DNA from: Streptomyces endocoffeicus
Lineage (GTDB): Bacteria > Actinomycetota > Actinomycetes > Streptomycetales > Streptomycetaceae
DNA length: 64,000 nt
Assembly (NCBI RefSeq): GCF_016741935.1
Contig: NZ_JAERRG010000009.1
Coordinates: forward strand, 124,001-188,000
Direction: 5' to 3'
The notes beneath the pieces are model-generated. The model was not told the origin of the DNA. It searched no databases and was given only the letters and a program-made list of their open reading frames with translations. The position numbers and the translations under genes are program-made. Positions 58,079 to 64,000 of the stretch are shown here, in pieces. Every line of letters starts with the position of its first letter. Position 1 is the first letter of the stretch.

Positions 58079-59295
58079 GCTACGACCGCTGGACCAGCGG
58101 TCCGGACCATGCCGACGAGCTGCGGGCCAAGGTGGTCGACCGGCTGTGCGCGGACGGCACGATCGTATCGCCTGAGATCGAAGCCGCGATGCGAAAAGTC
58201 CCCCGGCACGCTTTCCTGCCGAAAATCTCCTTGCAGACGGTCTACGACGCGTACACGGCTGTCGTAATCAATGTCGCCGAGGACGGGTCGACGCTCAGCG
58301 CGGTGTCCTCGCCGCACATCCACGCGCTGATGCTGGAGCAGGCACAGGTCCGTCCCGGCATGAGTGTGCTGGAGATCGGCTCGGGCGGGCTCAACGCGGC
58401 CTACATCGCAGAGCTAGCCGGGCCGTACGGCGTGGTGACCACTGCCGACATCGATGAGGAAGTCACCGATCGGACCGCTTGCCTGCTGGCCGGGTACTAC
58501 CCGAGGATTCGGGTGGTCACTGCGGATGCGGCCGAGCCCATCCCGTTCCTCGACGACCAGTTCGACGTCATCATGGTCACCGCGGGAGCGTGGGACATTC
58601 CGCCAGCATGGATCTCCCATCTGAAGCCGGGCGGCCGCCTTGTCGTGCCGCTGCGGATGCGCGGACTGGTCCGCTGCGTCTCCTTCCGGGCCGACGGGCA
58701 TCTTGAGAGCGAATCGGTGCGTCTCTGCGGTCTCATGCCCTTGCGGGGCTCGGCTGCGCACCGCGAGGAGCGACTGCTCGTCGCTCCGGGGGTCGAGCTG
58801 TGCTTTGACGACGAGCTGCCCGCCGACGTGAGGCCCCTCGACAGGGCGCTCGAAACTGGGGGCGTCGAGATGCTGACGGGGGTGACGGCGGGCCCGCGTG
58901 ACGTTCTGGAGACGCTCCACATGCACCTGGCTATCGCCCTGCCCGGGTTCTGCACGATGACCGTCGACCCCCATGTCAGCGTCGGCATCATCACCCCCGA
59001 CAACCGGGGCTTCTCTTTGGCCGCCGTCGACGGCGAGACCTTCGGCTACCTCACCAGCCGCCGCGCGCAAGAAGAGGGGACGGTCGAGCTCGCCTTCCAC
59101 GCGTTTGGTCCTGATGCCTGGGACTTCGCCGCGGTGGTCGTCAAGCACGTGCGCGAGTGGGCGGACCGGTGGCGCGATCGCCTCGGCCCGGTCATCCGGG
59201 TCTATCCGGCCAGCACCCCGGATGGCCAGATCCTCGGGGACCGGATCATCGCCAAGAGGCACAGCCGGATCTCTCTGGCCTGGCCCACGGCGTAG
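58075..59295 (+). CDS. Second FxLD-type isoaspartate O-methyltransferase-like enzyme (orphan)
   Basis: 406 residues, the same length and layout as the enzyme at 32,220-33,440: N-terminal PCMT-like part with MRKVPRHAFLPKISLQTVYD, SSPHIHALMLEQAQVRPGMS and VLEIGSGGLNAAYIAELAGP, then the extra C-terminal domain. No precursor peptide, LanB or LanC is found near it. It is coupled to the DUF5999-like gene. It might act on the distant precursor at 32 kb, on another peptide, or in general protein repair; none of this is shown by sequence. Confidence 0.85.
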   Translation: MSYDRWTSGPDHADELRAKVVDRLCADGTIVSPEIEAAMRKVPRHAFLPKISLQTVYDAYTAVVINVAEDGSTLSAVSSPHIHALMLEQAQVRPGMSVLEIGSGGLNAAYIAELAGPYGVVTTADIDEEVTDRTACLLAGYYPRIRVVTADAAEPIPFLDDQFDVIMVTAGAWDIPPAWISHLKPGGRLVVPLRMRGLVRCVSFRADGHLESESVRLCGLMPLRGSAAHREERLLVAPGVELCFDDELPADVRPLDRALETGGVEMLTGVTAGPRDVLETLHMHLAIALPGFCTMTVDPHVSVGIITPDNRGFSLAAVDGETFGYLTSRRAQEEGTVELAFHAFGPDAWDFAAVVVKHVREWADRWRDRLGPVIRVYPASTPDGQILGDRIIAKRHSRISLAWPTA

Positions 59296-59724
59296 CGGTA
59301 CCCCCAGAACACCTCTGCTCCCGTGCAGCGTGCCGGCAAGTGCGCGGGAGCAGAAGTCAAGCCCCCGGCGGGGGCATGCGGTGCTTGGCCCGTGCGGCGC
59401 CCGCCGGTCCTCGCCCGCTGGCCGCCCGGCGTCCGGCTCTCCTCACCGCGTCCTCCCCCGACGGGCGGCCGGCGGGCGAGGTCACCGACCGCGGAGCACA
59501 GTTCGCCGGGGACCTGATCGACGAGGGCCAGGACCTGATCGCCTCGTCGGCATCGTTCGTCGCCGGAGCGCTCTCGCCGGCGTGAACTGGATGCTGCTGC
59601 CGCTCCTGATCGCGACCAGCCTCCCGCAGGCCCTGGCCCATGTAAGCGCCGCACAAGCAGGAATCGGCTGAGCAACTCTGAGGCGGAGCCGATCTCGGGG
59701 TGGCCGAATTCAAGGGCCCCATCA
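59296..59724. other. Stretch without a supported gene
   Basis: Two short frames look slightly protein-like: RGAQFAGDLIDEGQDLIASS (to 59,585) and, in another frame, VNWMLLPLLIATSLPQALAH (to 59,671). They may be pieces of one small frameshifted membrane protein gene. Neither has a ribosome binding site I can defend. Confidence 0.35.
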
Positions 59725-60075
59725 GTCATCCGGCTCCTGCCGCTGCTGGCCGCGGTCCCACCGATCCGGGGACTTCGGGGACGGCCCGACGCACGCCCCG
59801 GCGCCTCTACGCGACCGGGGCTACGACTTCGACAAGTACCGCCGCCTGCTGTGGAAACGCGGCATCAAGCCGATGATCGCCCGACGCGGCGTCGCCCACG
59901 GTTCCGGGCTGGGCAAGGTCCGGTGTGTCATCGAGCCGCCTTGCTGCACCAGTTCAAACGGCTCCGCAGCGCTACGAACAACGCGGCGCTGGCCTCCATC
60001 AGGGGGTGCTCGAACTGGCCTGGCAGCCTCATCTGCCTCCGCCGTCTACGAACCTCATTCCGAAACCCCCAGTAA
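59725..60075 (+). pseudogene. IS5-type transposase, C-terminal remnant
   Basis: In shifting frames: IRLLPLLAAVPPIRGLRGRP, RGYDFDKYRRLLWKRGIKPM and IARRGVAHGSGLGKVR, then LHQFKRLRS, RYEQRGAGLHQGVLELA and SLICLRRLRTSFRNPQ. This is the catalytic C-terminal half of IS5-family transposases (the block around the final Glu). At least three frameshifts. Same strand as the N-terminal remnant at 16,992-17,215, 43 kb away. Confidence 0.8.
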
Positions 60076-60360
60076 CTCCCGGTGCAGGGCCACATAGCGG
60101 TCGATCAGGTGTTCCAGTCCTTCGGAGTCGAGCTGTGGGATGCGACGCCGATCAGCCTCCGCCTGGTCCAAGCCGCTCTCAAGTTCCTCTACACGTCTCT
60201 GATCGGGTTCTGTAGCTCGCTCCTTGTGCAATATCTCCTGGCTGTACCAGGAGATGACCCTGCCTACGACATCGCGGGCCAGAGGACTGTTGCGTGTTGT
60301 GTCCGCCATCGCGGAAAAATCGATAGCGGACAGGTCGAACTCAGCCGGTTCATCCGTCAT
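60055..60360 (-). CDS. Small acidic hypothetical protein
   Basis: 101 residues from ATG 60360 with GGAAAGG about seven bases upstream. A helical protein: DEPAEFDLSAIDFSAMADTT, VVGRVISWYSQEILHKERAT, RRVEELESGLDQAEADRRRI and a C-terminal LIDRYVALHRELLGVSE, with coiled-coil tendency in the second half. No family recognised. It is followed by the transposase remnant. Confidence 0.6.
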   Translation of the reverse strand: MTDEPAEFDLSAIDFSAMADTTRNSPLARDVVGRVISWYSQEILHKERATEPDQRRVEELESGLDQAEADRRRIPQLDSEGLEHLIDRYVALHRELLGVSE

Positions 60361-60542
60361 GAGCGCACCTTTCCGGAAGCGTCGAAAAGCCGTTCTCGCA
60401 GTTCGGTCAGCAGGGCGGCGTGCAGGCGGACCCACCGACAGAGAAAGAAGGCGCCCCACTCGCCTCGACGTAACACCTCGCGGTGAGCGGGGCCGGAGTT
60501 GAAGATGGAGCGATGCCCTGGCGTTGCAGGATTCGGAGCACT

Positions 60543-60761
60543 TCAGGAACTGTCAGCCGACCGACGGTTGGCGCCTCCTCGTCCGCGGAACTCCACACCC
60601 GACTCTCCCAGGAGTCTGTGTATGAAGCCGTAGGAGCGCCCGTATTTATCAGCCAGTGCACGAATGCTCATGCCGCCCTCGTATTTTTTTCGGAGCTTCG
60701 CCGCAAGTCGGTCGCGATGTGCCCCAGCGCCCAGGCGACTGCCTCTTTCAGGTACGGTCAC
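60543..60761 (-). CDS. Small helix-turn-helix protein
   Basis: 72 residues from a GTG at 60761, with GGAGG a few bases upstream. ERGSRLGAGAHRDRLAAKLR, KKYEGGMSIRALADKYGRSY and GFIHRLLGESGVEFRGRGG form a resolvase/Hin-like helix-turn-helix with basic flanks. Short proteins of exactly this kind are common in Streptomyces, where they are thought to bind DNA. Located 45 bases downstream of the nuclease gene on the same strand. Confidence 0.75.
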   Translation of the reverse strand: MTVPERGSRLGAGAHRDRLAAKLRKKYEGGMSIRALADKYGRSYGFIHRLLGESGVEFRGRGGANRRSADSS

Positions 60762-60806
60762 TGTTCCTCCGAAGTGCTGCATGGCAGACAGTCATGGAAT
60801 CGGTGT

Positions 60807-61649
60807 CTAATGGGAATTCCCGCAGGCATGTGAAAGATCAAGAAGCTTCGGCAAATGGTCGGACGCCTTCTGCGTAACTTTATCCTTGGGCGACCAGTAC
60901 CTTCGGATACGCTTCTTTGCTGCGTCGCCGACGAGAATGTGGTCGAGGGTCTGGGGTGCCTTTTCATTCTCGTAATAGTGCCCGGTCGTGGGCTCGGCCT
61001 TCTGCCCCAGATACGCACAAGGATCAACATATCCCGCACTGAGCAAGTTTCCCATGGCCCGCCGATCAGCATCGCCATACGACCCGTCATGGTTCACCAG
61101 GCGATACCGTGAATGGAGCTGCTGAGGGATCTTCGACCAGTCAGGCTGGGGAGCCGTCGGGCTGTCCTCGTTGAAATCCCCCATGGTCACGGTGGATCCC
61201 TTGGCGTAATCGGTGAACCACCTCGACTCAGCGAGCCTCGTGGCGCCGTCTGTCCATGAAAGATGGGTCGCGAACACACGGTAATCCACCCCCTTCACGC
61301 AGAGCAGGGCGCGAATAGCCCCATGATGGAAAGCGCCGGTGCCCATGCGAGGATTGCATGACTTGATCTGTACGGTATCGGGCCGCACGAGCAAAGCCGT
61401 GTAATTCGGACTGCCGTCACCGTTGTGACGCTGAGACCGCGCAAGACCCAGAGTAATCATCTTCAGAGCGTCAGTCAGCTCGTAGAGACGCCTCCAGTCG
61501 TCCTTATCCAGTCCCTTGACCTCCGAAAGGGAGAGGACATCGATACCCAGAGGCTCCAGGATTGCTATCTGGGACAGCCGTCGGTGCTCTGAACCATCCC
61601 TGTCAATTCCTCCTTCAAGCAGATTGTAGGTGCCGAATCGAGCTATCAC
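60807..61649 (-). CDS. Endonuclease/exonuclease/phosphatase-family protein
   Basis: 280 residues from a GTG at 61649 with GGAGG eight bases upstream. EEP-fold motifs: MIARFGTYNLLEGGIDRDGS, LSEVKGLDKDDWRRLYELTD with the metal-binding Glu, TVTMGDFNEDSPTAP (catalytic DxN), TLDHILVGD and KASDHLPKLLDL with the final catalytic His. The fold hydrolyses phosphodiesters in DNA, RNA or small molecules. G+C and codon bias are clearly lower than in the neighbours, a sign of transfer. A broken relative is at 57,426. Confidence 0.8.
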   Translation of the reverse strand: MIARFGTYNLLEGGIDRDGSEHRRLSQIAILEPLGIDVLSLSEVKGLDKDDWRRLYELTDALKMITLGLARSQRHNGDGSPNYTALLVRPDTVQIKSCNPRMGTGAFHHGAIRALLCVKGVDYRVFATHLSWTDGATRLAESRWFTDYAKGSTVTMGDFNEDSPTAPQPDWSKIPQQLHSRYRLVNHDGSYGDADRRAMGNLLSAGYVDPCAYLGQKAEPTTGHYYENEKAPQTLDHILVGDAAKKRIRRYWSPKDKVTQKASDHLPKLLDLSHACGNSH

Positions 61650-61692
61650 GATTATTCCTCCGATTAGTTCTTGGATGTTTGCTGTCTCACCG

Positions 61693-62763
61693 TCAGGTCG
61701 ACTGTGCTGCTCCGCTCGCGCGCCAGTCGGACAGGCGAGCTGCCACTTGGATCACCCTCTCGACCACCCGCTCGGAGAACACCACAGCGCCAGGGTTGGT
61801 GGTGGGCGGCATCCTGCTGTAAACCGACAGCACGGCTGCGGAGCACCGGCCACGACCGGGTACCGGGACGGCCAGAACGATATGGCTCCGTCCTCCGCAT
61901 TCTCCGGTGCCCTGGATCCAGCCCTGATGCCAGATGTGTGCAAGGGCGCTCGCGGAGTCCTGTGCCGGGTCGGCGTGGGCGCCTTTCTTCTGCCAGGCGA
62001 GGGCTGTGCGGGCTACCGGATCGCCGCTGGCCGGGCAGTCGGCACCGAGGGGTATGCCGTCGGCGGGTGAGGTTCTGCGTGTCGCCTGGGCGACGCAGAT
62101 GAGCTCCGGCCCGTGGTACTGGTGCAGACGGGCTGTGTGGATGCCGGGGGCGGCGCATAGCCCGTGCAGCTCCCGCTGGACGGGGTCCGTTCTGGGCACC
62201 TGGCCGTCACGGCGTGCCGCGATAGCCAGGCGTATCACGCGCGGCCCCAGAGCGAATTTCTTCCGCTCCAGGGGGATGACCAGGCCCAGCGTCGTCAGGG
62301 CACGCAGCAACCGATAGGTGGTTGACCGCGAAAGGCTGGTGCGTGCTGCCAGTGCCGACGGCGTTGCCGGGCCCATCTCCAGGGCATTGAGCACGACCGA
62401 GGCCCTGTCGAGTACGCCCACTCCGGTGGCGCACAGGTCGCGCGGCTCCCGCTGGACGCGGTCTGTTCTGGGTACCTGGCCGTCACGGCGTGCCGCGATA
62501 GCCAGGCGTATCACGCGCGGCCCCAGAGCGAATTCCTTCCCCTCCAGGGGGATGACCAGGCCCAGCGTCGTCAGGACACGCAACAGCCGATAGGTCGTCG
62601 GCTGGGAGAAGCCTGAGCGTGCTGTCAGTACCGACACCGTTGCCGGGCCCATCTCCAGGGCATCCAGCAGGACCGAGGCCTTGTCGAGCACGCCCACTCC
62701 GGATGATGGTGTATTGGCCCCCATACACATGCTTTCGGTGGAGTCGTCGGCATCCGCGGTCAT
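61693..62763 (-). CDS. IclR-family regulator with duplicated DNA-binding domain
   Basis: 356 residues from ATG 62763 (AAGGAAAAGGAAC upstream). Two near-identical winged helix-turn-helix copies follow each other: VGVLDKASVLLDALEMGPAT... and VGVLDRASVVLNALEMGPAT..., each 92 residues and each ending FALGPRVIRLAIAARRDGQV. The effector domain after the second copy is present (APGIHTARLHQYHGPELICV, HIVLAVPVPGRGRCSAAV, FSERVVERVIQVAARL). Normal IclR proteins have one HTH and about 260 residues. The duplication is in frame, so a protein with two DNA-binding units per chain is expected. Confidence 0.82.
   Translation of the reverse strand: MTADADDSTESMCMGANTPSSGVGVLDKASVLLDALEMGPATVSVLTARSGFSQPTTYRLLRVLTTLGLVIPLEGKEFALGPRVIRLAIAARRDGQVPRTDRVQREPRDLCATGVGVLDRASVVLNALEMGPATPSALAARTSLSRSTTYRLLRALTTLGLVIPLERKKFALGPRVIRLAIAARRDGQVPRTDPVQRELHGLCAAPGIHTARLHQYHGPELICVAQATRRTSPADGIPLGADCPASGDPVARTALAWQKKGAHADPAQDSASALAHIWHQGWIQGTGECGGRSHIVLAVPVPGRGRCSAAVLSVYSRMPPTTNPGAVVFSERVVERVIQVAARLSDWRASGAAQST
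62146..62697. repeat. Tandem 276-bp duplication within the IclR gene
   Basis: Copy A (62,422-62,697) and copy B (62,146-62,421) encode the two helix-turn-helix domains. Long stretches, such as the block starting ctggtcatcccc on the minus strand, are identical in both, indicating a fairly recent in-frame tandem duplication. Confidence 0.85.
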
Positions 62764-62969
62764 GTTCCTTTTCCTTACGGGGCAGATTGGTCCGTCGTCG
62801 GTGCGGCTGCGGAGGTGAGGGTGTCCGCTGCACACGACCGGGCATGGCCCGAGGAGTGTGGTCGTGTGCAGCGGGGCCTGCCGGGTCGGCAGGCTGCCCC
62901 CGTGGGGAGGGGCAGTAAGGGGGCCCCGACGGTTGCGGCGTCAAAGGCCAATAGCGGTCGAGCCGGTGT

Positions 62970-63779
62970 TTATCCTCCGTCGATGCGACGTAGCCAGGTA
63001 TGGGGCTGGGCGAATTCGTCGAGCGTCGGCACCCATTCGGCGTCGGTCCATACCCGGTTGAACAGCCCTAAGTTGCTGTGTGTGAGGACATGGGCAATAA
63101 ATCGCTCTGCCTGGAGCTCGCGTTTTGAGATACCCGGGTCGAGTAGATGGGCAAAAAGGGATTGCACCCTGTAGCGCGTGGATCTCGGCAGGCGAAGACC
63201 GGTGGTCGGCTTCCCGGGGAGGTGAGGCGTGACCTCGTGGCCGACCCAGTTCGCGTGACCGAACACAAGGCTCGCCAATCGGCTCCACCATGCCCCTTCC
63301 AGTGGCCAGATCCTCGGTGGGAGCACGGTGGCCTCGGTGAGCTGCGCTTGTTGAGCGAGGGCTCGGACGACCCGCTCGCTCAGCGCCTCTGGGACGGCCA
63401 GGACGCCTTGGTGGTGCAGAGCTTCAGGAACGATCAGGGTCTGGGGGCGGCCGATGCTGTCGGTCACCGTCAGCGAGTCGTCCAAAGTCCCTGTCACTCT
63501 GGCCGTCGTGGCCCCCGCGCTGGAGTATGAGTCAACCTTGCGCTGCTCCAGCGGGGTGAGCGTCATGCCGGCGGTATCCCGCCGAGCCAGCCGGCCGTAG
63601 TAGCCGCCGAGCGCTTGTCCCCAGGACTTCATGTCCATGATCCGGTAGGTGACGGTGCTCGGCAGTCGGAGGCCGGTGACCTGTTCGACCAGGGGCGCCG
63701 CGTGGGTGATGACCTCGTGGATCTGTTCGGTCAGGGCGGCGTGATTCCCGGTCTCGTCCCGCACATCGATGGCCGTCAC
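62970..63779 (-). CDS. Hypothetical protein (possible zincin-like remnant fold)
   Basis: 269 residues from a GTG at 63779, with GGGAGGG upstream. Soluble. Segments: TEQIHEVITHAAPLVEQVTG, LPSTVTYRIMDMKSWGQALG, LIVPEALHHQGVLAVPEALS, VFGHANWVGHEVTPHLPG and RFIAHVLTHSNLGLFNRVW. The order and the His-rich segment recall zinc-dependent peptidase-like proteins of Streptomyces, but no HExxH is present, so catalysis is doubtful. Its start overlaps the stop of a small upstream frame by four bases. The 206 bases to the IclR gene show no gene. Confidence 0.65.
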   Translation of the reverse strand: MTAIDVRDETGNHAALTEQIHEVITHAAPLVEQVTGLRLPSTVTYRIMDMKSWGQALGGYYGRLARRDTAGMTLTPLEQRKVDSYSSAGATTARVTGTLDDSLTVTDSIGRPQTLIVPEALHHQGVLAVPEALSERVVRALAQQAQLTEATVLPPRIWPLEGAWWSRLASLVFGHANWVGHEVTPHLPGKPTTGLRLPRSTRYRVQSLFAHLLDPGISKRELQAERFIAHVLTHSNLGLFNRVWTDAEWVPTLDEFAQPHTWLRRIDGG

Positions 63780-63898
63780 GGCTGCCCTCCCGTCTCATTG
63801 GTGTGGGCCGCAGTGGGCGTGGCGAGGGCGCGAGAGAGGCCGGGACGGTATGCCGCACCGGCGCGGTGCGGTCTGGTCGCAATGTATGTGTGAGGCAT
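63776..63898 (-). CDS. Possible small peptide gene, 40 residues
   Basis: ATG 63898 is preceded by GAAGGAAG at good spacing, and the TGA overlaps the GTG of the downstream gene. The peptide (MPHTYIATRPHRAGAAYRPG and 20 more residues) is basic, without Cys. A competing longer frame (MNKIIALEKEAQ...) crosses the same bases and runs to the window edge region, so which of the two is translated cannot be settled here. Confidence 0.35.
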   Translation of the reverse strand: MPHTYIATRPHRAGAAYRPGLSRALATPTAAHTNETGGQP

Positions 63899-64000
63899 TG
63901 GGCTTCCTTCTCAAGGGCGATGATCTTGTTCATCGCGCCGAGGCTGGGTGTCCTGTCGTCGGTGACGGCCAGGGGCAGGGGGTCCGCGTGTGTTGCTCAG

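Noticed and set aside
1..64000. tRNA and rRNA genes, including a tRNA at the integration site
   Set aside because: I saw no GTTCRA T-loop within a cloverleaf context and no rRNA-like sequence; the integrase borders pcaL instead.

Overview
The window is chromosomal DNA of a high-GC actinomycete, almost certainly a Streptomyces. The support is roughly 70% G+C, strong third-position G/C bias, frequent GTG starts, ATGA/GTGA start-stop overlaps, a gluABCD-type glutamate transporter, a pcaL fusion gene, and families typical of Streptomyces (DUF397, XRE/DUF5753, DUF6415-like, DUF5999-like, BldG-partner-like ATPases).

Left part (1-15,530) is ordinary core genome. It holds the 5' part of gamma-glutamyltransferase, a membrane-anchored hypothetical, a DrrAB-like ABC exporter divergent from its TetR regulator (with a nested dyad between them), a secreted S15/CocE-type hydrolase, the gluABCD operon, a small conserved protein, a secreted SGNH esterase, exonuclease III, an MBL-fold hydrolase and pcaL. 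Intergenic spaces carry G-rich hairpin repeats, including three tandem 50-bp units framed by a 22-bp inverted repeat.

At 15,4xx-15,555 the genome changes. A tyrosine integrase gene abuts the start of pcaL, and the first ~41 codons of pcaL have relaxed codon usage while the rest is nearly all G/C at third positions. I infer that an integrative element recombined inside pcaL and supplies a replacement 5' end. To the right the sequence is accessory: many broken genes (IS5-type transposase halves at 17.0 and 59.8 kb, a reductase, NB-ARC/TPR, Eis, HpcH, Nudix and kinase fragments) mixed with intact cassettes.

Three cassettes stand out. (1) 19.5-25.1 kb, minus strand: an ATP-grasp ligase, an intact FemAB/GNAT-type transferase, two FemAB fragments, an alpha/beta hydrolase and small hypotheticals, which may be a peptide-forming pathway. 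(2) 27.8-33.4 kb, minus strand: a class I lanthipeptide cluster of the FxLD type (isoaspartyl-methyltransferase-like enzyme, 68-residue precursor, hairpin, full-length LanB, LanC) with TPR regulators upstream. The predicted ring contains Asp-Gly, the expected target of this methyltransferase class. A second, orphan enzyme of the same class lies at 58.1 kb. (3) 40.2-48.2 kb, plus strand: a degenerate deaminase-fold/methyltransferase protein, a SMUG2-like DNA glycosylase and a Ppx-like/deoxyribosyltransferase-like fusion, followed by a coupled mini-polyketide operon (ACP-acyl ligase, ketosynthase, a second ketosynthase without its catalytic residues, ACP-thioesterase). I cannot match this combination to a described pathway and regard it as the most novel part of the window.

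The right end (48.3-64 kb) contains Nudix, phosphotransferase, regulator and methyltransferase genes, several frameshifted or truncated, an EEP-family nuclease, and an IclR-type regulator whose helix-turn-helix domain is tandemly duplicated. The far end of the inferred element is not recognisable, and no other pca gene reappears, so it probably lies beyond the window.
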